Origin: an uncultured Bacteroidales bacterium
GTDB lineage: Bacteria > Bacteroidota > Bacteroidia > Bacteroidales > WCHB1-69
Reading direction: 5' to 3'
Assembly: GCA_900316305.1 (NCBI GenBank)
Contig: ONCM01000036.1
Span: forward strand, 1-53,429
DNA: 53,429 bases
In this document: piece after piece, positions 1 through 7,191 of the stretch
Position numbering within the stretch: position 1 is the stretch's first letter
Layout of the letters: each line of letters opens with the position of its first letter
Made by a program: the position numbers and the translations under genes
Notes under the pieces: model-generated
Database searches by the model: none
What the model was told of the DNA's origin: nothing
What the model saw: only the letters and a program-made list of their open reading frames with translations

Positions 1-1380
1 CTCGATCTGCGCCAACGCTTCCTCGACGGATTTGTCCAACTTGAACTCGAAAAGGTAGATGTAGTCGGCGGTCTGCACCACCATGTCCATGCGGCCGTCG
101 GAAGTGTGCCGCTCGGTCTCCGTGTAGAAGCCCACCATCTTGAAGATGAGCGCCACGGCATTGTGGAAGTAGAGCTCGGCATCGCCTGCCAACTGGTAGT
201 CCTGCCCTGCAAACAGCGATTCCAAACGCTTCATGAATTTGTCGATTTGTCCGGCCCTTACCGCTAACACAAAATCTTTAACAAAACTATCCTGACCTTG
301 GCTGGTGGGAGTATAGTATCGGAACAGGAAACGGGAAAAGCCACGCTCCACCTCTTGGTTCGGGAATCCTAACCGATAGGTGCCAAACTCGGAATCGTAG
401 CCTTTTATGGTGAGATAGCCGCTTTGGTAGAGTAGCGGTGTTGGGTTGGTGTCGATAGCGTCCAAGCTGCCCAACAGGTCGGCCGTGGCCTCCTCGCGGG
501 TGAGCTGCTCAAGGTCGTAATTATTGCGTTTCAGAACCTCCACCAGGAACGTGGGCGTGCCCGACTGGAACCACTGGTCGCCGAACTCCTTGCGTTTTAA
601 GGCAGACAGCAGACTGAAGGGATTGTAAATCCCCACGCTGTTGGGGTGGAAGTGGTAGCCGTCGTATTGCTGTTTCAACCTCAAGTAGCATTCGTCCTTG
701 GTCAGGCCGTTGGCTGTCGCCAGTTCCCCGACTTGTGCATCGATGTTGTCGCGGATTTCCTGCTCGGTGATGCCGCAGATTTCGGCATATTGCTCTGACA
801 ACGAGATGTCTTCCAGGTTGTTGAGGTCGCTGAACACGCTCACTTTCGAGAACTTGGTCACACCGGTGAAGAAGGCGAGACGGATGTAACTGTCCATCGT
901 TTTAGCCACGCCATAAAAAGACTTCAGGATTTTTCGGTAATTGTTTTGCAATTCTTCGTTTCCAATAGCCTGCAGCAAGGGCTTGTCGTATTCATCTACC
1001 AGAATCACTACTTGTTGACCTGTTAATTCGTACGCACGGCGGATAACATCCATGAATCGTTCAGATAATGAACGATTTTCGCTGCAGTGTCCATAAGCTT
1101 TTTCAAAATGAATCAAATGATAATCAATCAGACTTTGCAAAGCTTTTACATCCCTGTAGTCGGCGGCGTTGAGGTCGATGTGCAGCACGGGATACTGTTT
1201 CCACTCGGTTTCCAGCTTGCTGATGGCCAACCCCTCGAAGAGCTCCTTCCGCCCTTGGAAGTAGGCTTCCAAGGTGGTGACCAGCAAGCTCTTGCCGAAC
1301 CTGCGGGGACGGCTGAGGAAGTAGTATTTGCTGTCATTGATAATTTCCGAGAATGTCTGTATGCCGATAGGGTATTTCAT
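1..1380 (-). CDS. AAA-ATPase / PD-(D/E)XK nuclease family protein, copy 1 (3' end outside window)
   Basis: Belongs to the large Bacteroidales family with an N-terminal AAA-ATPase-like domain (Pfam AAA-ATPase_like) and a C-terminal PD-(D/E)XK nuclease domain (PDDEXK_9 type); cellular role unknown. Visible motifs are a degenerate P-loop PRRFGKS near residue 24, Walker B VVILVDEYDK, and near the C-terminal end the nuclease residues GRMDMV and FEFK. The frame is open to the first base, so the last residues are missing. Start ATG at 1380 gives MKYPIGIQTF, the same start as the paralogue at 2338-3858. Compared with that copy, about 17 residues between the start and the P-loop are absent, including the conserved YVDKT segment; this looks like an in-frame deletion of about 51 bp and probably impairs the protein. 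A TAnnTTTG promoter lies just upstream. Confidence 0.85.
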   Translation of the reverse strand, partial: MKYPIGIQTFSEIINDSKYYFLSRPRRFGKSLLVTTLEAYFQGRKELFEGLAISKLETEWKQYPVLHIDLNAADYRDVKALQSLIDYHLIHFEKAYGHCSENRSLSERFMDVIRRAYELTGQQVVILVDEYDKPLLQAIGNEELQNNYRKILKSFYGVAKTMDSYIRLAFFTGVTKFSKVSVFSDLNNLEDISLSEQYAEICGITEQEIRDNIDAQVGELATANGLTKDECYLRLKQQYDGYHFHPNSVGIYNPFSLLSALKRKEFGDQWFQSGTPTFLVEVLKRNNYDLEQLTREEATADLLGSLDAIDTNPTPLLYQSGYLTIKGYDSEFGTYRLGFPNQEVERGFSRFLFRYYTPTSQGQDSFVKDFVLAVRAGQIDKFMKRLESLFAGQDYQLAGDAELYFHNAVALIFKMVGFYTETERHTSDGRMDMVVQTADYIYLFEFKLDKSVEEALAQIE

Positions 1381-1398
1381 AACGATGGATTTTCGCCG

Positions 1399-1406
1399 CA
1401 AAGATA
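1399..1406 (-). promoter_or_regulatory. Bacteroidota -7 promoter word for ATPase copy 1
   Basis: TATCTTTG on the minus strand, followed by a 19-nt leader to the ATG at 1380. Matches the TAnnTTTG -7 element of the primary sigma factor of this phylum; the same position relative to the gene is kept in copy 2. Confidence 0.6.
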
Positions 1407-1565
1407 CAATTTATTTAGAAAGACAACTTGATTGCCCCTTGGCGGAACGAGGGCGATGGGGCGAGTATGTGGCGGTGTGGATCATGGCGCGAAGATAGGA
1501 TTTTTTCGGGTTGGGAAGGCAAGGCGTTTTTTTTGATGACAACGGGGTGTAACTGTGAATGTCTT

Positions 1566-1961
1566 TCATAATTTTCTCCATGCAGATTCTGCAGAATAGA
1601 ACTGTATAATTGAATCCCCATTCGCTGACAGTCGTTCTTTCATTACTTGTTCTGAAATAGTTTCTGTTATTTTTTGTTTTTTAACGTCTATAATAACCCA
1701 TCCTTTCTTTTCTCCCGAAAAAAGTGGTTTCTTTTGGACATATATATAATTATCACTCCACGCAATAATCTGAACTGTGCCATCAATTAGACCTCCGCCG
1801 TTCGGCGAAGTATGTTTGTCAACCAAATAATAGGAACGTCCTCCTTCCCACTGCCATAAATAATAGTTTCCAACAATTTTTTTCTTGCTTCCTCCATCAA
1901 AAACACATCCTACAACCATAAAAGCAAGCAAAAAGATTACGAATAGTTTATTTTTTTTCAT
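1566..1961 (-). CDS. small predicted lipoprotein of unknown function
   Basis: A 131-residue protein starting MKKNKLFVIFLLAFMVVGC; the lipobox-like VVGC suggests signal peptidase II processing at Cys19 and lipid anchoring. The mature part is mostly beta-like and ends in a charged segment. I do not recognise a family with certainty; size and the Trp/Tyr-rich first half are reminiscent of DUF3997-type lipoproteins, a weak guess. It follows the 94-residue secreted protein by 17 bp on the same strand, so both are probably cotranscribed, and both sit between two paralogous ATPase/nuclease genes. AT-richer than the flanking ATPase genes. Confidence 0.75.
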   Translation of the reverse strand: MKKNKLFVIFLLAFMVVGCVFDGGSKKKIVGNYYLWQWEGGRSYYLVDKHTSPNGGGLIDGTVQIIAWSDNYIYVQKKPLFSGEKKGWVIIDVKKQKITETISEQVMKERLSANGDSIIQFYSAESAWRKL

Positions 1962-1978
1962 ATAAGCTTAAATTCAGA

Positions 1979-2263
1979 TTAGTTTTTATTTTGAGTCTCA
2001 TCCGGAAATATAATCCGATTGTTCTTCATTCGCAATCCGCAAAGCTTTAAGATTTTTTTCAATTCTCTGAGTTCCGATCTTTTTAAATGCAAATCTTCAA
2101 GTTGATAAAAAATAGATGCATCAAACTCATCAGGGACATCTTTGCTTTTATTACTATCAAAGAATTCAATATCATAATAGTCATTGGCTATTATCTCAGT
2201 TTGGGCAAAAGAGAGACGGATTATGGGTATCGATAACAATAAAGCAAATACAAATTTTTTCAT
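1979..2263 (-). CDS. small secreted protein of unknown function
   Basis: A 94-residue protein with a clear Sec signal peptide (MKKFVFALLLSIPII... with a likely cut after SFAQ) and a small charged mature domain of about 70 residues rich in Asp, Glu, Lys and Leu; the segment LEDLHLKRSELRELKK is probably helical. No family recognised. The start codon lies about 20 bp from the ancestral stop of the upstream ATPase copy 2 and 17 bp separates it from the lipoprotein gene downstream, so the three may form one transcript. Low-complexity charged composition makes distant homology hard to judge by eye. Confidence 0.65.
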   Translation of the reverse strand: MKKFVFALLLSIPIIRLSFAQTEIIANDYYDIEFFDSNKSKDVPDEFDASIFYQLEDLHLKRSELRELKKILKLCGLRMKNNRIIFPDETQNKN

Positions 2264-2337
2264 GGCGCGATAACTGCTAATTAATTACCGTTCCACCACC
2301 TTCCAGCTCTCGACCCGGCGCGTTTCGGAGGAGAAGT

Positions 2338-3858
2338 TCACCCCGATTTTGAAGAGCTTGCGCGGGTCGTGGGCGAAGGGCAAGGCGTACTCCCTTTTCT
2401 CGATCTGCGCCAACGCTTCCTCGACGGATTTGTCCAACTTGAACTCGAAAAGACGGATTTGTCCAACTTGAACTCGAAAAGGTAGATGTAGTCGGCGGTC
2501 TGCACCACCATGTCCATGCGGCCGTCAGAAGTGTGCCGTTCGGTCTCCGTGTAGAAGCCCACCATCTTGAAGATGAGGGCCACGGCATTGTGAAAGTAGA
2601 GTTCGGCATCGCCTGCCAACTGGTAGTCCTGTCCCGCGAACAATGTTTCCAACAGAGACATGAACTTCTCAACCTGTCCGGCTTCTATCGCCATCACGAA
2701 ATCCTTAATGAAGCTGTCTTTGCCTTGACTTACAGGAATGTAGTATCTGAAAAGGAAACGGGAGAAACCTCTTTCCACTTCTTCGTTGGGAAAGCCCAGA
2801 CGATAGGTCATAAACCGGGGATTATACCCTTTTATGGTAAGGTAGCCGCTTTGGTAAATCAACGGAATTGGGTTGGAGTCGATGGAGTCCAGACTGCCCA
2901 ACAGGTCGGCGGTGGCATCTTCACAAGTCAGCCTTTCCAAGTCGTAGTTGTTGCGCTTCATGGTCTCCACCAAGAACGTAGGCGTACCCGTTTCAAACCA
3001 AAAATCCCGAAATTCACGGCGTTTCAGAGCACACAACAGGCTAAAAGGATTGTAAATTCCCACGCTGTCGGGATGGAAATGGTAGCCGTCATAATACACC
3101 TTTAGTTTTTCATAGCATTCATTTTTTGAAACTTTTAGCTTTTCGGCCATCGCCTCGACCTCGTTGTCCAAATTGTTTCGAATTTCCTGTTCTGTGATAC
3201 CGCAAATTTCCGAATATTGCTCGTCTATCGTGATGTCCTCTAAGTTGTTGAGGTCGCTAAAGACACTCACTTTCGAGAATTTGGTCACCCCTGTAAACAA
3301 GGCAAACCGGATATAGCTGTCCATCGTTTTGCACACGCCATATACCGATTTCAGGATTTTTCGGTAGTCGTCCTGCAGTTCAGGATTGCCGATGGCCTCT
3401 AACAGCGGTTTGTCGTATTCATCCACCAGAATGACCACTTGTTTTCCGGTTTGCTCGTAGGCACGGCGAATGATTCCGATAAAACGGTCAGTGGGCGTCT
3501 TTTCCATGGGATTATGTCCATAAACAGATTCGAAAAGGTTCAAATGTCTGTCCATGATGGAAATCAAAGCCTGCGTGTCCGAATATCTTTCAGCGTTCAA
3601 GTCGATATGCAACACTGGATATTGCTTCCAATCCTTCTCCAACTCGCTGATGGCCAACCCCTCGAACAACTCTTTCCGCCCTTGGAAGTAGGCCTCCAAC
3701 GTGGTGACAAGCAGACTCTTGCCAAACCTGCGGGGACGGCTGATGAAATAGTAGCCGCCGTCCTTTGCCAACTGATAAACATCTTTTGTTTTATCAACAT
3801 AGAGGAAGTTCTCTTCTCGAATTTTCGCGAATGTCTGTATGCCGATAGGGTATTTCAT
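2338..3858 (-). CDS. AAA-ATPase / PD-(D/E)XK nuclease family protein, copy 2 (C-terminus frameshifted)
   Basis: Full-length N-terminal half: MKYPIGIQTF start, FLYVDKTKDV segment, P-loop PRRFGKS at about residue 41, Walker B VVILVDEYDKP. The nuclease domain keeps GRMDMV and FEFK. Just after FEFKLDKSV a 29-bp tandem duplication (2423-2451 and 2452-2480) shifts the frame, so the protein ends in a Ser/Arg-rich tail at 2338. Without the extra copy the frame would read EEALAQIEKREYALPF and stop at 2285, as copy 1 does up to the window edge. The lost part carries the family's conserved Q..Y helix, so nuclease activity is doubtful. Start at 3858 chosen over the longer reading frame because it matches copy 1 and follows a promoter word. 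Probably a recent pseudogene or a phase-variable form. Confidence 0.8.
   Translation of the reverse strand: MKYPIGIQTFAKIREENFLYVDKTKDVYQLAKDGGYYFISRPRRFGKSLLVTTLEAYFQGRKELFEGLAISELEKDWKQYPVLHIDLNAERYSDTQALISIMDRHLNLFESVYGHNPMEKTPTDRFIGIIRRAYEQTGKQVVILVDEYDKPLLEAIGNPELQDDYRKILKSVYGVCKTMDSYIRFALFTGVTKFSKVSVFSDLNNLEDITIDEQYSEICGITEQEIRNNLDNEVEAMAEKLKVSKNECYEKLKVYYDGYHFHPDSVGIYNPFSLLCALKRREFRDFWFETGTPTFLVETMKRNNYDLERLTCEDATADLLGSLDSIDSNPIPLIYQSGYLTIKGYNPRFMTYRLGFPNEEVERGFSRFLFRYYIPVSQGKDSFIKDFVMAIEAGQVEKFMSLLETLFAGQDYQLAGDAELYFHNAVALIFKMVGFYTETERHTSDGRMDMVVQTADYIYLFEFKLDKSVFSSSSWTNPSRKRWRRSRKGSTPCPSPTTRASSSKSG
2423..2480. repeat. 29-bp perfect tandem duplication inside ATPase copy 2
   Basis: The unit beginning gacggatttgtccaacttga occurs twice back to back (2423-2451, 2452-2480). 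Copy 1 at 31-60 carries it once. Because 29 is not a multiple of three the duplication shifts the reading frame of the host gene. Confidence 0.95.
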
Positions 3859-3877
3859 AACGGTAAGATTTGCGGTG

Positions 3878-3885
3878 CAAAAATA
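3878..3885 (-). promoter_or_regulatory. -7 promoter word for ATPase copy 2
   Basis: TATTTTTG on the minus strand, 19 nt before the ATG at 3858, equivalent in position to the promoter of copy 1. Confidence 0.55.
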
Positions 3886-4032
3886 CAATTATTTTCGGGT
3901 CGGGAAGACAATTGGATTTGTTTTTGACGACAACTGAGGACAACTTGGGACAACAATTGACCACCCCGGGCAGCTTGTTGCATCGTATTAGAACCGCAGT
4001 AACCAAGCAGTTGCAAAGCATCAGACATACTT

Positions 4033-4065
4033 GTTCTTCGATAGTTCTTCGATAGTTGTTCGATA
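4033..4065. repeat. three tandem 11-bp repeats
   Basis: gttcttcgata, gttcttcgata, gttgttcgata in succession at 4033, 4044 and 4055; one mismatch in the third unit. Confidence 0.9.
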
Positions 4066-4119
4066 TTTCTCCGATAAACATCGAAGATATCGAAGAAATA
4101 ACGGAGAAATATCGAACAA
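4056..4119. repeat. 18-bp perfect inverted repeat with 28-nt spacer
   Basis: Left arm ttgttcgatatttctccg (4056-4073) and its exact reverse complement at 4102-4119. The spacer contains cgaagatatcgaag-type words related to the neighbouring 11-bp repeats. No T-run follows on either side, so it does not look like an ordinary terminator. Confidence 0.9.
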
Positions 4120-4131
4120 ATAGTATGCCTG

Positions 4132-4153
4132 GTGCTTGGGAAGTGCTTGGGAA
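4132..4153. repeat. two tandem 11-bp repeats
   Basis: gtgcttgggaa occurs twice in succession at 4132 and 4143. Confidence 0.9.
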
Positions 4154-4217
4154 GACATTGACAAATGCGTGCCAAGTGCGATGCAACTACAAATAAACGG
4201 CCTGTTACCAAAAAGTG

Positions 4218-4225
4218 TATCTTTG
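4218..4225 (+). promoter_or_regulatory. -7 promoter word for C69 dipeptidase
   Basis: TATCTTTG followed by gccgcc, 26 nt before the chosen ATG at 4252; it excludes the in-frame upstream ATG at 4165 as the start. Confidence 0.65.
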
Positions 4226-4251
4226 CCGCCGAATATCCGAAACATCAAATT

Positions 4252-5847
4252 ATGAGAAAGATCTTACTTGTTATTGGAATCATAACCCTTGCTTTTTGGG
4301 GTTTCGCCCAGAACGAAGAACTGGTGGGCGCGAACTGCACCTCCATCATGGTGGGCAAGAAGGCTTCCGCCGACGGTTCCGTCATGACTTCGCACACCTG
4401 CGACAGCAAATACCGCACATGGGTGACTATTGAGCCCGCCGCCGACCACAAACCTGGCACCATGCACAAGGTCTATAAGGGCACGATGCACACGGAAACG
4501 CCCAAGAGTATGGAGAACCTCGTACTCGCTGGCGAGATTCCCGAGGCTGAACATACCTACGCCTACATGAACACCGCCTACCCCTGTATGAACGAGAAGC
4601 AGCTGGCCATGGGCGAGAGCACCTTCTCCGGTCCCGACACACTGGTCAACGAGAATGCCATGTTCATGATTGAAGAGCTGCAACGCATTGCTTTACAGCG
4701 TTGTACAACCGCCCGCGAGGCTATCCTTCTCATTGGCGACTTGGTAAAACAGTACGGCTACGCTGACGGCGGCGAGTGCATCACCATCGCCGACAAAAAT
4801 GAGGTGTGGCAGATGGAGATTCTCGGTGAAGGTCCCGACGTGATCGGCGGAATGTGGGTGGCTCAGCGCGTGCCCGACGATGAGGTGGCTGTGAGCTGCA
4901 ATGTGCCGCGCATCGGCAAACTCAACCGCAAGGACAAGAACAACTTCCTTTGCTCCGACAATATCGAAAAGGTGGCCAAGAAATACGGACTTTGGGACGG
5001 CAAGGGCGACTTCCTCTGGTGGAAGGCCTTCAACGCCTCTTACGCCGAGGGCAAAAACCACAAGGAGCGCGAGTGGTATATCTTCAACTACCTCGCTCCG
5101 TCGTTGAACCTCGACCTCAACGCCGAAGAGCTGCCCTTCTCCGTAAAACCTGAGAAAAAAGTGGATGTCCGCGATGTAATGGAACTCTTCCGCGCCAACT
5201 ATGAGGGCTGTGAACTCGACCAGATCGGCAACCTCAAGATGGTGGCGAACCGCAAAGACAAGAACGGCAACCCCTACAAGGACACCATCATCTGTCCGAA
5301 CGCCAACCCGTGGATGGACGGCAACGAGCGTGCCATGTACAACTTCCTGAAACCGGGCACAGTGACCTTCTACCGTGGCGTGGCGATGTCGTGGTGCTCC
5401 TACTCGTTCATCATGCAGTGTCGCGACTGGTTGCCCGATGAGGTGGGCGGTTTATGCTGGTTCTCCGTGGAGAATCCAGGCCAGAGCCCGCGCATCCCAA
5501 TCTACGCTGGCGCCACGAAGATGCCTGCTGGATTCGAGGTTTGCGGCCATTTCCGCTACAACGAGAACGCCGTGCTGTGGCACTACCGCAAGGCTAACAA
5601 GCTCGCACAAGTGCGTTGGGGTCGCACCAAAGATATGATGATGACCAACATCATGCGCTACGAGGACAAGGCGTTCGAGGAGTTGCCCGCATTGGAACAG
5701 AAGGCGGTTAACTTGCTGAATGAAGGTAAGAAAGAGGAAGCCCAGAAGCTGCTCAACCAATACAGTGCAGACTTCGCCGGTGCCACCCGGCAGACCTGGC
5801 AGGAGATGGAGCACAAGATTTGGGAGACGTTCTGGACGGGATTCTGA
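4252..5847 (+). CDS. C69 family dipeptidase, secreted
   Basis: N-terminal-nucleophile dipeptidase of MEROPS family C69 (formerly U34), which hydrolyses dipeptides and short peptides. The 531-residue protein starts with a Sec signal peptide (MRKILLVIGIITLAFWGFAQ), then ELVGANCTSIMVG and KKASADGS; the Cys of NCTS is the expected nucleophile, exposed by processing, and the motif is characteristic of the family. Length agrees with secreted Bacteroidales members. The start at 4252 is chosen because the promoter word lies between it and the longer frame's ATG. It is convergent with the CapA-like gene, 8 bp apart, so no operon partner is evident. It probably acts in the periplasm or at the cell surface in peptide scavenging, in line with the peptide-based nutrition of many Bacteroidales. 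Confidence 0.93.
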   Translation: MRKILLVIGIITLAFWGFAQNEELVGANCTSIMVGKKASADGSVMTSHTCDSKYRTWVTIEPAADHKPGTMHKVYKGTMHTETPKSMENLVLAGEIPEAEHTYAYMNTAYPCMNEKQLAMGESTFSGPDTLVNENAMFMIEELQRIALQRCTTAREAILLIGDLVKQYGYADGGECITIADKNEVWQMEILGEGPDVIGGMWVAQRVPDDEVAVSCNVPRIGKLNRKDKNNFLCSDNIEKVAKKYGLWDGKGDFLWWKAFNASYAEGKNHKEREWYIFNYLAPSLNLDLNAEELPFSVKPEKKVDVRDVMELFRANYEGCELDQIGNLKMVANRKDKNGNPYKDTIICPNANPWMDGNERAMYNFLKPGTVTFYRGVAMSWCSYSFIMQCRDWLPDEVGGLCWFSVENPGQSPRIPIYAGATKMPAGFEVCGHFRYNENAVLWHYRKANKLAQVRWGRTKDMMMTNIMRYEDKAFEELPALEQKAVNLLNEGKKEEAQKLLNQYSADFAGATRQTWQEMEHKIWETFWTGF

Positions 5848-5855
5848 TTTGACTT

Positions 5856-7061
5856 CTATTCTTCAGCTTTGTCCCAAGGGCCAAAGGTTCTACCCGCTAC
5901 ATATATGGCTTCCGGCACGTTGTCAATCAGGGATTTCGTGTCGTTGTAGAAGAGGTTCAACGCCACGGAGTCTGCGCCGTGGATGTTGTATTGGGCGTTG
6001 TATTCCACCGCGTCTTTGGCCGGAAGGATGTAGTATTGGTATTTCCCGAAGCAGACACCTCTATAGACCCAGTAGGGCAGGTATTCGTAATCCGTGACGC
6101 GCACCGTTCCGTTGGTGTCGCGCACAATCTCGCATTTCACGATAATGCCGCCGTCGGTGTAGCGTTTGCGCTGGTTGGAGACGAAATTGCCTAACGAGTA
6201 GGCTGTAATGCGCTGTGCCACACCGTACTGGTCTCTGTTTTCCAAAGTAATGGGTTGCACCACATGCGGATGTCCGCCGATGACCATGTCCGCGCCACAC
6301 TCGTACATGTAGTTGGCATACCCCTTCTGTCCCTTATTCTGCTTCCGCTCGTACTCGATGCCCCAGTGCGGCATCACCACGATGTAGTCGGCCTTGAGTT
6401 CGCGGGCGCGGGCGATATCACGGGCGATGGCAGCGGAATCTAACATATTGACGATAAATGGATTGGGGGCGGGAATACCATTCGTGCCATACGTATAGTT
6501 CAGCACGGCAACGCGGAAACCGTCACGTTCTACCATCAACGGGTTGCGCTGTTGGAAGTCCGTGCTGTCGAGGTATGTGCCCACATGCGGGATGCCTAAG
6601 CTGTCCATGACCTGGATGGTGCGGCGGATGCCCTTGGCTCCCTTGTCGCAGGTATGGTTGTTGGCGGTCAGGAAGACATCGACCCCGGCGTCAAAGAGTT
6701 GCGACATCATCGCATCAGGACAGGAGAACTGCGGGTAGCCCGAGTAAGGTGCGCCCGCCAGCGGCACCTCCATATTGGCGATGCAAATATCCGCCGAAGC
6801 GATATAAGGCGCGAGGAACCGGTAGCACGGCGCGTAATCGTAGGTGCCGTCTGGCAGTCGCGCGGCATCCACCTGCGGCATGTGAGACATCACATCGCCG
6901 ATAAACATCAAGGTGAGTGTGTCGGGAGTGGGCTCCTCGTGTACCACCTCCACCGGACGTTTATTGCCAAACCAGTTTGATGACCATAATCCGCAAGTAC
7001 CCCAAAAGAGATATTGGGCAAGAAGAAAAAGCAGTATTCTCATCATTTTGAATATTATCAC
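5856..7061 (-). CDS. CapA family metallophosphoesterase-like protein
   Basis: Resembles the CapA/PGA_cap family (poly-gamma-glutamate biosynthesis CapA fold, calcineurin-like metallophosphoesterase). Motifs in order: MFIGDVMSH near residue 52, IANMEVPL, TANNHTCDKG, and GGHPHVVQPI, which supply the metal-binding Asp, Asn and His residues of this fold. The N-terminus is hydrophobic (ILLFLLAQYLFWGTCG), so the protein is anchored or exported; a lipobox is not convincing. The ATG at 7061 and the pair at 7046/7043 are all possible starts; the later ones place the hydrophobic segment directly at the N-terminus. No capB/capC neighbours are present, so a role in polyglutamate capsule is not supported. 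In many bacteria this family occurs as a stand-alone gene of unknown substrate. Confidence 0.85.
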   Translation of the reverse strand: MIIFKMMRILLFLLAQYLFWGTCGLWSSNWFGNKRPVEVVHEEPTPDTLTLMFIGDVMSHMPQVDAARLPDGTYDYAPCYRFLAPYIASADICIANMEVPLAGAPYSGYPQFSCPDAMMSQLFDAGVDVFLTANNHTCDKGAKGIRRTIQVMDSLGIPHVGTYLDSTDFQQRNPLMVERDGFRVAVLNYTYGTNGIPAPNPFIVNMLDSAAIARDIARARELKADYIVVMPHWGIEYERKQNKGQKGYANYMYECGADMVIGGHPHVVQPITLENRDQYGVAQRITAYSLGNFVSNQRKRYTDGGIIVKCEIVRDTNGTVRVTDYEYLPYWVYRGVCFGKYQYYILPAKDAVEYNAQYNIHGADSVALNLFYNDTKSLIDNVPEAIYVAGRTFGPWDKAEE

Positions 7062-7081
7062 TTGATCATTGTTTCGGACGG

Positions 7082-7089
7082 CAAAAATA
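7082..7089 (-). promoter_or_regulatory. -7 promoter word for capA-like gene
   Basis: TATTTTTG on the minus strand, 20 nt before the ATG at 7061; divergent from the secA promoter about 60 bp away. Confidence 0.6.
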
Positions 7090-7149
7090 CATTTTTAAAG
7101 TTTATTGGTTATAGGTTATTGGTTATTGAAAAGCTTGGCAAGATTTTTG

Positions 7150-7157
7150 TATCTTTG
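7150..7157 (+). promoter_or_regulatory. -7 promoter word for secA
   Basis: TATCTTTG followed by ccgc, 34 nt before the secA ATG. The preceding stretch holds short ggttattggttattg words. Confidence 0.65.
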
Positions 7158-7191
7158 CCGCTTTATTTTGGAAAAATTTAAATAGACATAT

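Larger units (their letters stand above)
3886..4217. other. repeat-rich intergenic region, no credible gene
   Basis: Between the divergently placed ATPase copy 2 and the dipeptidase. Only short overlapping frames without recognisable protein character are present. The content is short direct repeats of 11 bp and one long inverted repeat, listed separately. Confidence 0.7.

Noticed and set aside
1-3858. Insertion sequence or transposon
   Set aside because: The repeated genes are ATPase/nuclease proteins, no transposase motif or terminal inverted repeats were found around the two copies.
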